The position numbers were made by a program, and so were the translations under genes. Shown in pieces: positions 28,344 through 37,282 of a stretch of DNA of 64,000 bases (position 1 is the first letter of the stretch; each line of letters begins with the position of its first letter). This DNA is from Streptomyces sp. NBC_00457 (GTDB lineage: Bacteria > Actinomycetota > Actinomycetes > Streptomycetales > Streptomycetaceae). The notes under the pieces were generated by a model that was given only the letters and a program-made list of their open reading frames with translations, made no database searches and was not told the origin of the DNA. The stretch covers positions 3,658,001 to 3,722,000 of the forward strand of contig NZ_CP107905.1 in NCBI RefSeq assembly GCF_036014015.1, given 5' to 3'.

Positions 28344-29384
28344 TCAGTCGGCTGTCGTCCCGACGGCGGCATCCGACAGTGCCACGGGCTGTCCGGTACG
28401 CAGGGACTCATAGGCGGCCAGCACAATCCGGAGGGTGCGCAGGCCCGACTCACCGTCGGGGGACGGGCGCCGTCCGGTGCGTACGGCGTCGAGGAACTCG
28501 TCGAGCATCGCGGCGTCCAGATCGGCCCCGCCCGCCTCCCAGCGGTCGCGGCCGGTGGCGGAGTCGAAGCCGCCGAGCAGCGGGGGGAAGGCGTCGAACT
28601 CCACGATCGCCTTCTCTCCGACGCAGGTCATGGCGAGCCCGCCCCAGGTCGGGTGGTCGGGCGGATGGCTCCAGCTGGCGTCCACGGCGGCGACCACCCC
28701 GCCCGGGTAGCGGATGGTGACCAGGCCCGCGGTCTCGACGTCCGGTGCGGGGCCGCCGTCGTCCAGGATGCTGTTGGCCTGGGCGTACACCTCCGCCGCC
28801 TGCTCGCCGTCCAGCAGTGCGTCCACGAGGTCGGCGAGGTGGACGGTGTGGTCGGCCAGCGCTCCGCCACCCGCCAGTTCCTGGTCGGCGAACCAGGGAC
28901 GCGAACGGGCCGGGTTCGAGCCGTTGTTGGCTCCGTGGACGCTGATCAGCCCGCCGAGCAGGCCGTCGGCCAGCACGCGGCGCAGGGCGACGAAGGCCGG
29001 GCTGAACCGTACGGGATAGGCGGTCATCAGCCCGACCCCGGCGCGTGCACAGGCGTCGATCATGGCCCGGGCGTCCGCCTCCGTCGTCGCGAGGGGCTTC
29101 TCGCAGAGCACGTGCGCCCCGCTCGCGGCGGCCCGTTCGACCAGGTGCCGGTGCCGGGCGTTCTCGCTGGTGACCAGGACGGCGTCGGGGCTGAGAGCGA
29201 ACACCTCGTCCCAGGTGTCGACGTACGCCGCACCCAGTCGTTCGGCGAGGTCCCGGCCGCGGGTGGGGTCGTCCGGCGGGGCGTCGGGGTCGGCGGTGAT
29301 CAACTCGATGTCCTCGCGGTCGCGCAGCAGCCCGATGTAGGTCGCGGCGTGTACGTGGGCGAAGGACAGTACGGCGACTCTCAC
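28344..29384 (-). CDS. Gfo/Idh/MocA family sugar oxidoreductase (second of pair)
   Basis: This is a 346-residue NAD(P)-dependent dehydrogenase. The N-terminal Rossmann domain starts VRVAVLSFAHVHAATYIGLL, in which the usual GxGxxG is replaced by a FAHVHA loop. The family motif CEKPLATTEADARAMI carries the Lys-Pro near the active site. The C-terminal domain contains GGGALADHTVHLADLVDALL, with the His expected for catalysis. The start is a GTG overlapping the stop of the preceding dehydrogenase (GTGA). It is the last gene of the ABC-importer operon, so it probably oxidises or epimerises the imported sugar or cyclitol. The substrate is unknown. Confidence 0.88.
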   Translation of the reverse strand: MRVAVLSFAHVHAATYIGLLRDREDIELITADPDAPPDDPTRGRDLAERLGAAYVDTWDEVFALSPDAVLVTSENARHRHLVERAAASGAHVLCEKPLATTEADARAMIDACARAGVGLMTAYPVRFSPAFVALRRVLADGLLGGLISVHGANNGSNPARSRPWFADQELAGGGALADHTVHLADLVDALLDGEQAAEVYAQANSILDDGGPAPDVETAGLVTIRYPGGVVAAVDASWSHPPDHPTWGGLAMTCVGEKAIVEFDAFPPLLGGFDSATGRDRWEAGGADLDAAMLDEFLDAVRTGRRPSPDGESGLRTLRIVLAAYESLRTGQPVALSDAAVGTTAD

Positions 29385-30409
29385 TGGTCGATTCCCCCTG
29401 TGGGTACGGTGGTTGCTGCCTGCGGGGCGAGGTCCACGGTCCGTCCGGTGCGGGCCGACTCTGCCGCCGCCTCGGCGATGCGGACGGCGGCCACACCGTC
29501 CCGGCCGTTCACCCGTGGTTCCGGACCGCCCGCGAACGCCTCGGCGAACTCGCGGATCTGGGTGAGGTAGGGCGACTCCCCGAAGTCTGAGCCCGGTATG
29601 CCGTCCGCCGGGCCGCCGGACGCCGCGCCGGTGATCCGCAGGTCGAGGTGGGCCAGGGAGTCGTGCTGGACGGTACCGCCGGTGCCCGACACGTGGAACG
29701 TGGTGCGGAAGGGCGTCGCGGGCGGCCCCCACACCCCTACGACCTGGGTGAGAGTGCCGCCCTCGTGGGTGAGGACGGCGGTTCCGGTGGCGACCGCCCC
29801 TTCCGGGGCCGGGGCGGTGAGATGTCCCTGTTGCCGGGCGTGGACCCGTACGACGTCTCCGAAGAGCCAGCGGGCCATGTCCATGTCGTGGAGCATCTGG
29901 TCCGTCAGGATCCCGCCGGACCGCGCCGGGTCGGCGAACCAGCCGCTCCAGGTGGGATAGCGGCCGGTACGGGTGAACCGGGCGACCGCCACCCGGCCCA
30001 GGCCGCCCCCGGCGACGAGGGCGCGCAGGCGGGCGTAGGCGGGGAAGTAGCGCACGACGTGTCCCGGGTACAGCCGCACCCCGGCCGCTTCCGCCGCGTC
30101 GGCCATCTCCGCGGCCTCGGCCGCGCCGAGCGCCAGCGGCTTCTCGCACAGGACGTGGGCCCCGGCCGCGACGGCGGCCAGGGTGATCTCCCGGTGGGTG
30201 TCGGTCGGCGTGCACACATCCACCACGCCTGCCCCGGCGATCGCCTCACGCAGGGAGCCCACGGACGTCGCGCCGAACTCGCGGGCCAGGGCGGGTGCCT
30301 GGCCGTCGGGGGCGTAGAGGCGTACGCGCGCGCCGAGGGCGACCCACGCGGGCAGATGCGTGCGGGCGATGCCGCCCGCGCCGATCAGCGCGACTTCGAG
30401 TTCTGCCAT
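29381..30409 (-). CDS. Gfo/Idh/MocA family sugar oxidoreductase (first of pair)
   Basis: This is a 342-residue dehydrogenase with a canonical Rossmann start (ALIGAGGIARTHLPAW), nucleotide-site DVCTPTDTHREI, family motif HVLCEKPLALGAAEAAEM and C-terminal GGILTDQMLHDMDMARWLFG, containing the Asp and His expected for catalysis. It lies about 50 bases after the second permease gene and is coupled to the next dehydrogenase. Two different Gfo/Idh enzymes beside one importer suggest a two-step conversion such as oxidation and re-reduction, as in inositol or keto-sugar catabolism. This is inferred from context; the substrate is not identified. Confidence 0.9.
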   Translation of the reverse strand: MAELEVALIGAGGIARTHLPAWVALGARVRLYAPDGQAPALAREFGATSVGSLREAIAGAGVVDVCTPTDTHREITLAAVAAGAHVLCEKPLALGAAEAAEMADAAEAAGVRLYPGHVVRYFPAYARLRALVAGGGLGRVAVARFTRTGRYPTWSGWFADPARSGGILTDQMLHDMDMARWLFGDVVRVHARQQGHLTAPAPEGAVATGTAVLTHEGGTLTQVVGVWGPPATPFRTTFHVSGTGGTVQHDSLAHLDLRITGAASGGPADGIPGSDFGESPYLTQIREFAEAFAGGPEPRVNGRDGVAAVRIAEAAAESARTGRTVDLAPQAATTVPTGGIDQ

Positions 30410-30460
30410 GAAATTCTCCGACCTCCTGTATGTCCGGTGTCTTCTGTACGGCCTGTGTGG

Positions 30461-31312
30461 TCAGCCCTTGAGGGCGCCGCTGAGTACGCCGCTGATGAAG
30501 TGCCGCTGGAAGAACAGGTAGACGAGCACCACCGGGGCGATCACGATCAGGGTGGCGGCGGCGAGCAGCGGCACGTCGACGCCGTACTGCCCGGTGAAGA
30601 AGCCCAGTCCGGCGGGGGCCGTACGGCGGGCCGGGTCCTGGATGAGGATCAGCGGGAGCAGGAACTGGTTCCAGCTCCACACGAAGTACAGGACGCCCAG
30701 CGTGGTCACCGCCGGGCGGGAGCTGGGCAGCAGGATCCGCCACAGGGTCGCCCACGACGAGGCGCCGTCCAGCCGGGCCGCTTCGATCAGGCTGCGCGGC
30801 ATGGTGGCGAAGTGGGCGCGCATCCAGAACACCCCGAACGGCATGAACGCGCCGATCTCCGCGAGGGCGAGTCCGGGCACCGTGTTGGTCAGTCCCAGGG
30901 CACGCATGTCGTAGTAGAGCGGGATGATCGTGCCCTCGGTGGGGATGGACAGGCCGAGCAGCAGATACGCGTAGAGCCTTCCGCGGCCTGGGACTTCGAG
31001 GGTCGCCAGCGCGTACCCGGCCAGCGTCGCGCACACCACCGCGGCCGGCACCACGCACAGCGCGATCACCACACTCGACCGCAGCAGCGTGCCGAAGCCC
31101 GCCGCGGACCAGGCGCGGGAGAAGTTCTCGAAGTGCAGCCCGTCGGGCAGGGCGAAGCCGGTCAGCGGAGCGCCCGCCGGCTGGAGGGAGGCCAGCAGCA
31201 GGGAGGCGAACGGCACGAGGACGGCGGCCATGAACAGCGCGAGCACGAGGGGTGCCGCCAGCCGCCCGGTGACCGCTCTGGTCGTCGAGGCCGGTGAGGT
31301 CGTCGAGGTCAC
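30461..31312 (-). CDS. Carbohydrate ABC transporter permease (MalG-type)
   Basis: This is a 283-residue inner-membrane permease with about six membrane segments (APLVLALFMAAVLVPFASLL, SSVVIALCVVPAAVVCATLA, AAATLIVIAPVVLVYLFF). The EAA loop is EAARLDGASSWATLWRILLP, which docks the shared ATPase. The start is the GTG at 31312, which overlaps the stop of the partner permease (GTGA) and has GGGAGG upstream. No ATPase gene is in the operon, so a general MsiK-like ATPase encoded elsewhere probably powers it, as is known for Streptomyces sugar importers. Confidence 0.92.
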   Translation of the reverse strand: MTSTTSPASTTRAVTGRLAAPLVLALFMAAVLVPFASLLLASLQPAGAPLTGFALPDGLHFENFSRAWSAAGFGTLLRSSVVIALCVVPAAVVCATLAGYALATLEVPGRGRLYAYLLLGLSIPTEGTIIPLYYDMRALGLTNTVPGLALAEIGAFMPFGVFWMRAHFATMPRSLIEAARLDGASSWATLWRILLPSSRPAVTTLGVLYFVWSWNQFLLPLILIQDPARRTAPAGLGFFTGQYGVDVPLLAAATLIVIAPVVLVYLFFQRHFISGVLSGALKG

Positions 31313-32289
31313 GGTGCCTCCCTGGACAGCCGGTTGATCACCAGGACGGCGAGGGAGATGACCACCGTCAGCACGATCGCCAGGGCACTGGCCACACCGA
31401 CGGCGCCGCCCCCGAAGGCGAGGCGGTAGATGAGGATGCCGGGGACGACGGTGCTGTTGCCCGGGCCTCCGCCGGTGGTGATGTAGATGAGGTCGAAGCT
31501 GGACAGGGCGGCGATCACGGTGATGGACAGCGCGATGGCGAACTCCGGCCGCAGCAGCGGGACGGTGATGGCCGTGAACTCGCGTACGGGGCCCGCCCCG
31601 TCCATCCGTGCCGCCTCGTATATCTCCTGGTCGATGCGCTGGGTCCCGGACAGGAACAGCACCATGCACAGGCCCGAGACGACCCAGGTCCCGATCAGTC
31701 CGACGGCCGGCAGGGCCCAGGTGAAGCTGCCCAGCCAGGCGTCGGTGAGGCCGCCGAGGCCGACCGTCCGCAACGCCTGGTTGAGGGTGCCGTCCTCGCC
31801 GTACACCCAGCGCCAGAGGATGCCGACCGCGACCAGCGGGATGACCTGGGGCAGGAACAGCACCGTGCGCACCAGGGCGGTACCCCTGCGCCCGGCACGC
31901 CGGGACACGATCGCCGCCGAGACCAGCCCCACGCAGATCGGCAGGACGGAGAAGAACAGGATCAGGGCGCCCGCGTGCCAGGCGGCGGCGCGCAGTTGCG
32001 GGTCGGTGCCGATACGGCGGTAGTTGTCGACTCCGACGAAGGACGGCAGGGTCACCCCGTCCCAGTCGAACAGGGAGAGGTACGCGGTGTGCAGCAGCGG
32101 CAGCACGGCGAAGAGCGTGTAGGGCAGCAGAGCCGGCAGCAGGTACAGCAACGCCACGGCCCGGCGCCGGCGGCGGCCGGACCGTACCGTGCGGGGGCGC
32201 CGGCGCACGGCGGGGCCCGCTCCCCGCTTCGCCGGACGCGCGGTGCGGGGAGCGGGGGCGGGCTCGGTCAGTCGGTCGGCCGTGGTCAT
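31309..32289 (-). CDS. Carbohydrate ABC transporter permease (MalF-type)
   Basis: This is a 326-residue permease. A basic cytosolic N-terminus (about 45 residues rich in Arg) leads into about six membrane helices (VALLYLLPALLPYTLFAVLP, HAGALILFFSVLPICVGLV, VASALAIVLTVVISLAVLVI). The EAA-type loop reads EIYEAARMDGAGPVREFTAITVPLL. Its ATG overlaps the stop of the solute-binding protein gene (ATGA) and its stop overlaps the next permease start, so the three are translationally coupled. It forms the membrane channel with the MalG-type partner. Confidence 0.92.
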   Translation of the reverse strand: MTTADRLTEPAPAPRTARPAKRGAGPAVRRRPRTVRSGRRRRRAVALLYLLPALLPYTLFAVLPLLHTAYLSLFDWDGVTLPSFVGVDNYRRIGTDPQLRAAAWHAGALILFFSVLPICVGLVSAAIVSRRAGRRGTALVRTVLFLPQVIPLVAVGILWRWVYGEDGTLNQALRTVGLGGLTDAWLGSFTWALPAVGLIGTWVVSGLCMVLFLSGTQRIDQEIYEAARMDGAGPVREFTAITVPLLRPEFAIALSITVIAALSSFDLIYITTGGGPGNSTVVPGILIYRLAFGGGAVGVASALAIVLTVVISLAVLVINRLSREAP

Positions 32290-33623
32290 TTGTGGTAGTT
32301 CTCGAAGTCCGTCTGGAGGCCGGCCAGGAACTTCTCAGGGGTGGCCTTGCCTCCGGCGAGCAACTGCAGCTGGGTGGTGAGGGTGTCGCCCATCGTCGGG
32401 CTGGAGGCGTTCTGGATGAACGGCTGCAGGCCGGCGTCCTTGACGACGGTCTGCCAGCCCGTCTGGACATCGCCCAGCAGTCCGCTCTGGCTCGGCATGG
32501 CGCCCGCGTCGGGAGCCATGAAGCCCGCCTTGGCGGTGATCGCGGCGGCCTCGGCACCGGCGGCGAAGTCGAGGAAGGCGGCGGCCGCGGCGGCGTTCTT
32601 CGACTTGCCGGACACGCAGTAGTAGACCCCGGCGCCGGTGGTGCGGACCTTCCCGCCCGCGGTGACGGGCGGCATGTTGAAGTACCCGGCCCCCTCCCCC
32701 AGGCCCTTGGCCACCGCGGCCGCCGCCCAGTTGCCGCTGATCCGGAAGACGCCCTCGCCCTTGGCGAACGCGGCGGTGGCGTCGTTGTCGCTGACGCCGT
32801 TGACCTTGGGGGTGACGTACCCCTTGTCGACCCATCGCTGGAGCGTCTCGGCCGCCTTCTCGGCCTCCGGCAGCACGATGGTGGCGCTCGTGTGGCCGAA
32901 GGCCCACGCCTCGCGGTCCTTCGGTGTGAGATAGGCCGAGAGCAGCACGTTGAAGGGGTGGTTGAGGCCGCCGTCGAGGTTGCCGGCGACCAGCGCGGTC
33001 TCACCGGCCGCCTTGGCCTTGGCGAACAGGGCTTCCAGGTCCTCCAGGGTGGCCGGGGGGACGGTCAGGCCCAGCTTCCGCGCCTTGGCCTTGTTGTAGT
33101 AGACGCCTTCGAAGGACAGGCCCGCGCCGACGCCGTACAGGTCACCGGTGCCGACGGTCTTGCCGTCCGGGGTGAGGGTGATCTGGTCCAGGCCGGGGAA
33201 CTTCTCGGCCCAGCCGTACGCCTTGCCGTACGCGCCGACCTTGAGCAGCAGCCGTCCGGGGACGAGGTTCTGCATGCCGGAGGTGAACTGCGCGATGTCG
33301 GGGGCGCTGTCGGCCGACATGGTGGTGTTGATGCTCTTGAGGTAGTCGTCCCAGCCCGTGTACTGGCGCTTGACTGTGATGTTGGGGTGCTTCGCGCGGA
33401 AGGCCGCGATCAGGCCAGGGGTCATGGTGGTGTCGTCGGCGTCGGCGACCACCAGCGTGATCTTGTCGGCCGGTACCGCCGTGGAGACGGGGCCGGAGCT
33501 GCTCTTCTCGGCGGACGAGGCGCCCGGGGTCAGGTCGCTGCACGCGGCGAGTGCCGCGGCGCCGACCGCGCCGGTGGCCGCGAGGAAGGTACGTCTGGAC
33601 AGGGACGACGGGCTGGGGCTCAC
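32286..33623 (-). CDS. Sugar-binding lipoprotein of ABC importer
   Basis: This is a 445-residue extracellular solute-binding protein (family 1). The twin-arginine signal SRRTFLAATGAVGAAALAAC ends in a lipobox (LAAC), so the mature protein is a Tat-exported lipoprotein anchored at the Cys near residue 28. The body has the two-lobe periplasmic-binding fold (GLIAAFRAKHPNITVKRQ, SAPDIAQFTSGMQNL, GVFRISGNWAAAAVAKGL). It is the first gene of the importer operon, divergent from the ROK regulator, with a dyad in the shared upstream region. The ligand is not readable from sequence. Confidence 0.92.
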   Translation of the reverse strand: MSPSPSSLSRRTFLAATGAVGAAALAACSDLTPGASSAEKSSSGPVSTAVPADKITLVVADADDTTMTPGLIAAFRAKHPNITVKRQYTGWDDYLKSINTTMSADSAPDIAQFTSGMQNLVPGRLLLKVGAYGKAYGWAEKFPGLDQITLTPDGKTVGTGDLYGVGAGLSFEGVYYNKAKARKLGLTVPPATLEDLEALFAKAKAAGETALVAGNLDGGLNHPFNVLLSAYLTPKDREAWAFGHTSATIVLPEAEKAAETLQRWVDKGYVTPKVNGVSDNDATAAFAKGEGVFRISGNWAAAAVAKGLGEGAGYFNMPPVTAGGKVRTTGAGVYYCVSGKSKNAAAAAAFLDFAAGAEAAAITAKAGFMAPDAGAMPSQSGLLGDVQTGWQTVVKDAGLQPFIQNASSPTMGDTLTTQLQLLAGGKATPEKFLAGLQTDFENYHK

Positions 33624-33637
33624 GGGGGCTCCTGGCG

Positions 33638-33666
33638 TTCGATTAGTTCGATAACGCAGTTGCGTT
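33638..33666. promoter_or_regulatory. Operator region between ABC importer operon and ROK gene
   Basis: The inverted repeat AACGCA-GT-TGCGTT (33653-33666) is preceded by two direct TTCGAT copies (33638-33643 and 33647-33652). They sit in the 147-base divergent gap, close to the solute-binding protein start. This is the probable binding site of the adjacent ROK repressor. The local sequence (TTTTATAATC after the dyad) is AT-rich for this genome, as expected for a promoter. Confidence 0.6.
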
Positions 33667-33770
33667 TTATAATCAGAGCGAGCCCGGTACGCGTCAAGGA
33701 CTCATGGCTGGATTGTTATCGTCGGGTCGGTCCGCACCGGTCCCCGCGCCGCTCCACAGGAGGTTGATCA

Positions 33771-34979
33771 TTGGCCACGTCCAGGGACCGGTGGCCGCTC
33801 GGCGGGCTGCCGCAGCCGCACTCCCCCGACCGTGAACTGCCCGCGGTGGTGGGCGTGGCGGACCTGCGCGCCACGAACGCCGCGGCCATCCTCGCCGCTG
33901 TCCGCTCGGCCGACCCGCACCCCCGACTCTCCACCCTGGCCGAGGCGACCAAGCTCTCCCGCCCCACCGTCGAGGCGATCGTCGAGGAACTCACCGACCG
34001 CGGGCTCATCGAGGTCGCCCCGGCCGTCTCCGCCCGTGGCCAGCGGTCGCCCGGCCGCCCGGCCCGCCGCTTCCGCTTCTGCCCGCACGCCGGATTCGTC
34101 GTCGGCGTGGACGTACGGGCCCGCTCGGTGAGCGTCTGCCTCGCCGACCTCGACGGCCGACCCGTGGCCGTCGAACGCAAGGCGGTCCGCGCCGACCTGG
34201 GTGGCCCGGCCCGCGCCCGCGCCGCCGTGGCGGTGGTGCGGCGCGTGATCGAGCGCTCCGGAGCCGACGCCCGGCGGGTGTGGGCCGCGACCGTGGGCAC
34301 CCCCGGCCTGGTGGACCGGAGCAACACCCGCATCCGGCAGGCCGACAACCTCAAGGACTGGGCCGAGGCGGACATCGTCACCGTCCTCCGCGACGCCCTC
34401 GGCTGCCCGGTCGCCGTGGAGAACGACGCCAACCTCGCCGCGCTCGGCGAGCAGTGGCGCGGGGTCGGCGGCGCGGCCGACGAGATGGTCTTCGTGCTGC
34501 TCGGCGAACGCCTCGGTGCCGGTGTCATCACCGGGGGGCGCCTGCTGCGCGGACACCGCGGCGCGGCCGGAGAGATCGGCTTCATCCGCTTCCCCGGCAG
34601 CGCCTCGTCACAGCCCGGCCTCGAACCCCTGGTCCCGGACCCGGACGCGGTGGCGGCCATCACGTCGTACGGGCGGAGACTGGCCGCCGGGATCGCCCCC
34701 GTGCTGCTGGCGCTCGACCCGGCACTGGTCGTGCTCGGCACCAGCCTCTTCCCCGACCCCGGCCTGCGGCCCGCGGCGGAACTCCTGCTGAGCGCCGCCG
34801 AGGAGGAAGCCGGCAAGCTCCTCGTCGACCTGCCGCGGTGGCAGTTGTCCGCCCTGGGCGACGAGGCCGTCATCACCGGCGCGGTCCGCTTCGCCCTCTC
34901 CTCGGTCGAAGAGGTGCTGCGCACCCGCCCCACCAGCCTTCCTGTCATGCCGACCCGGTCGGGTGGTGGGAAGGCATAG
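33771..34979 (+). CDS. ROK-family transcriptional regulator
   Basis: This is a 402-residue regulator. A winged helix-turn-helix covers about residues 25-85 (AAILAAVRSADPHPRLSTLAEATKLSRPTVEAIVEEL). The ROK sugar-kinase-like domain follows, with GVDVRARSVSVCLADLDG, ENDANLAALGEQWRGVG and the glycine-rich GAGVITGGRLLRGHRGAAGEIGF. The usual ROK zinc motif CxCGxxGC is absent, so it may bind sugar without that zinc site. The start is a TTG at 33771 with AGGAGG eight bases before it; no ATG or GTG fits better. It is divergent from the importer/dehydrogenase operon and most likely represses it until the substrate sugar is present. Confidence 0.9.
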   Translation: MATSRDRWPLGGLPQPHSPDRELPAVVGVADLRATNAAAILAAVRSADPHPRLSTLAEATKLSRPTVEAIVEELTDRGLIEVAPAVSARGQRSPGRPARRFRFCPHAGFVVGVDVRARSVSVCLADLDGRPVAVERKAVRADLGGPARARAAVAVVRRVIERSGADARRVWAATVGTPGLVDRSNTRIRQADNLKDWAEADIVTVLRDALGCPVAVENDANLAALGEQWRGVGGAADEMVFVLLGERLGAGVITGGRLLRGHRGAAGEIGFIRFPGSASSQPGLEPLVPDPDAVAAITSYGRRLAAGIAPVLLALDPALVVLGTSLFPDPGLRPAAELLLSAAEEEAGKLLVDLPRWQLSALGDEAVITGAVRFALSSVEEVLRTRPTSLPVMPTRSGGGKA

Positions 34980-35000
34980 GCCAGGGGGCCGGGGGCGTTC

Positions 35001-37223
35001 CTACCCGAACGCCTCGGCCAGCGCCTTCGGCAGTTGTCCGGTGTGCAGCACCCCGAGCCGCTGGGTCGCCCGGGTCAGCGCGACGTACAGGTCGCTCGTG
35101 CCGTAGTGCGCGGGCTCGACCACCAGCACCGAGTCGAACTCCAGGCCCTTCGACTGCCGGGGGTCGAGGAGGACGACGCTTCGGGTCAGGTCGGGCTCCG
35201 CGTCCGCCGTCACTCCGTCCAGCCGGGCGGCCAGCCGGCGGTGCAGGTCGCGCGGGGCGATGACCGCGAGGCGGCCCTCGGCAGGGGTGAGTTCCCCGAC
35301 CGCCTTGGCCACGGCTTCGGGCAGGTCGTCGGTGGCGCGCGCCCAGGGCCGTACCCCCGTGGACCGCACCGAACTCGGAGGCTCGAAGCCGGGATGCTCG
35401 GCCCGTACGACGGCCGCCGCCACGTCCATGATCTCGGCGGGCGTCCGGTAGTTGACGCCGAGGCGGGTGTGCTCCCAGCGGTCCTCGACATAGGGCTCCA
35501 GGATCTTCGCCCAGGAACCCACCCCCGCCGCCTCCGCCGTCTGCGCCGGATCGCCGACCAGCGTCATGGACCGGGTCGGGCTGCGCCGCATCAGCAGCCG
35601 CCACGCCATCGGCGACAGCTCCTGCGCCTCGTCGACGATGATGTGCCCGAACGCCCAGGTCCGGTCGGCCGCCGCGCGCTCGGCGGCGCTGCGGTGGTCG
35701 TCCTCCTCCTGGCGCTCGGCAAACCGCTCGGCGTCGATGATGTCGTGAGCGGACAGCACCTCGGAGTCCTCGTCGTGCTTGTCGTCGAACTCGTAGGTAC
35801 GGGACGCGTACGACACGTCCAGCACGCCTTGCGCGTACGACACCTGCCTCTCCCGCTCGCGTTCCGCCCGACGCCGCGCCAACCGGTCGTCCTCGCCCAG
35901 CAGTTCGGCCGCCTCGTCGAGCAGCGGTACGTCCGCCACCGTCCACGCGCGTGTGACCGGGCGGCGGATGGCGGCCGCGTCGGTGTCGGAGACGTACCCC
36001 TCGGGCTCGGCCAGGAAGTCCGCGACCAGGCGGCGCGGGGTGATCCTGGGCCACAACTGGTCGATGGCGGACCAGACTTCGGGGTTCTCGGCGAGTTCGT
36101 CGCGGATCTGGGTGATGTCGGCGGCGTCGAGCAGGCTCGTGCCGTCGTACGGGTCGGTGCCGACGCGTTCGGCGTACAGCTCGGTGAGCGTGTTGAGGAC
36201 ATGGCCCTCGAAGTGCTCGCGGGCCGCGTTGTGCGGGAGCTTGGCGGCGCGGGTGCGCTCGCGGGCGACGCCGACCAGGCCGTCGTCGAGCATCAGGATC
36301 TCGCGGTCGTGCGCGATGGCGATCACCGGGTCGGGGAGGGCCTGTCGGTCGCGTACGACCCTTGCCAGTACGTCGGCCATCTCCGCGCGGCCCTTCACCG
36401 CCGCCGCCTCGGGCGTGTCCGTCGCCGTCGCCTTCACGCCGGGGAACAGCTCGCCGACCGTCGCGAGGAGCACGCCGGTCTCGCCCAGCGAGGGCAGCAC
36501 CTCGCCGATGTAGCCGAGGAAGGCGGGGTTGGGCCCGACGATCAGGACGGCCCGCTTGGCGAGCAGTTCGCGGTGCTCGTAGAGGAGATAGGCCGCCCGG
36601 TGCAGGGCCACCGCCGTCTTGCCGGTGCCCGGGCCGCCCTCCACCACCAGCACCCCGCGGTGCGGTGCGCGGATGATCTCGTCCTGCTCGGCCTGGATGG
36701 TCTGCACGATGTCGGTCATCCGGCCGGTGCGGGCCGAGTTGAGCGCGGCGAGCAGGACCGCGTCGCCGGCCGGGTCCTCGTGGCCGGTGCGGGTGGCGTC
36801 GCCGACGTCGAGGAACTCGTCGTGCAGGTCGGTGACCCGGCGGCCGTCGGTGCTGATGTGCCGGCGGCGGCGCAGGCCCATCGGGGTGTGGCCGGTGGCC
36901 AGATAGAAGGGGCGGGCGACATCGGCTCGCCAGTCGATCAGGACCGGGGTGCGTTCGGCGTCGTCGGTGCGCAGGCCGATGCGGCCGATGTGGTGGCTCA
37001 CGCCGGAGGTGAGGTCGATCCGGCCGAAGCAGAGCGAGCCGTCCACCGCGTTCAGCGCGGCGAGCAGACCCGAGCGTTCGGCGACCAGGATGTCCCGCTC
37101 CAGGCGGGCCTGCATGGGCGTGTTGCCCTGGGCGAGCGCGTCCGTGACGGAGTCCTCGGTGTGGCCGCGCAGCGCGTCCACACGCGCGTACAGGTTGTCG
37201 ATGAATTCCTGCTCGCGGCGCAT
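35001..37223 (-). CDS. HelD-like UvrD/Rep-type helicase (RNA polymerase-associated ATPase)
   Basis: This is a protein of about 740 residues of the HelD class of superfamily-1 helicases. It has a coiled-coil N-terminus (MRREQEFIDNLYARVDALRG), a Walker A motif VEGGPGTGKTAVALHRAAYLL, a Walker B IIVDEAQELSPMAWRLL, motif III-like TLVGDPAQTAEAAG and C-terminal motifs SKGLEFDSVLVVEP and YVALTRATQRLGVLH. HelD proteins bind RNA polymerase and free it from stalled complexes or nucleic acid; some Streptomyces members (HelR) protect against rifamycins. No rifamycin-associated element is visible upstream. The start is uncertain: the ATG at 37223 fits family alignments, while a GTG at 37259 is possible. 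It is transcribed away from thioredoxin behind a region with opposed promoters. Confidence 0.88.
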   Translation of the reverse strand: MRREQEFIDNLYARVDALRGHTEDSVTDALAQGNTPMQARLERDILVAERSGLLAALNAVDGSLCFGRIDLTSGVSHHIGRIGLRTDDAERTPVLIDWRADVARPFYLATGHTPMGLRRRRHISTDGRRVTDLHDEFLDVGDATRTGHEDPAGDAVLLAALNSARTGRMTDIVQTIQAEQDEIIRAPHRGVLVVEGGPGTGKTAVALHRAAYLLYEHRELLAKRAVLIVGPNPAFLGYIGEVLPSLGETGVLLATVGELFPGVKATATDTPEAAAVKGRAEMADVLARVVRDRQALPDPVIAIAHDREILMLDDGLVGVARERTRAAKLPHNAAREHFEGHVLNTLTELYAERVGTDPYDGTSLLDAADITQIRDELAENPEVWSAIDQLWPRITPRRLVADFLAEPEGYVSDTDAAAIRRPVTRAWTVADVPLLDEAAELLGEDDRLARRRAERERERQVSYAQGVLDVSYASRTYEFDDKHDEDSEVLSAHDIIDAERFAERQEEDDHRSAAERAAADRTWAFGHIIVDEAQELSPMAWRLLMRRSPTRSMTLVGDPAQTAEAAGVGSWAKILEPYVEDRWEHTRLGVNYRTPAEIMDVAAAVVRAEHPGFEPPSSVRSTGVRPWARATDDLPEAVAKAVGELTPAEGRLAVIAPRDLHRRLAARLDGVTADAEPDLTRSVVLLDPRQSKGLEFDSVLVVEPAHYGTSDLYVALTRATQRLGVLHTGQLPKALAEAFG

Positions 37224-37246
37224 TTCATCGTCTGGAAATTCGCTGT

Positions 37247-37276
37247 TTGACAATTCCACTCCCGCCCGGATATACT
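37247..37276 (+). promoter_or_regulatory. Strong vegetative promoter facing the plus strand
   Basis: TTGACA (37247-37252), an 18-base spacer and TATACT (37271-37276) form a near-consensus HrdB-type promoter, rare in this high-GC window. The predicted start is about 37283. No plus-strand open reading frame follows, only a structured region, so it likely drives a non-coding RNA. Confidence 0.7.
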
Positions 37277-37282
37277 GTGCTC

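Noticed and set aside
30461..33004. 847-residue minus-strand frame covering two permeases and part of the binding protein
   Set aside because: Only the C-terminal 283 residues are a real permease; the rest is antiphase reading of the neighbouring genes.
35001..37223. HelD-like gene as a rifamycin-resistance helR with an upstream RAE site
   Set aside because: No copy of the rifamycin-associated element was found upstream, so a specific HelR role is not supported.
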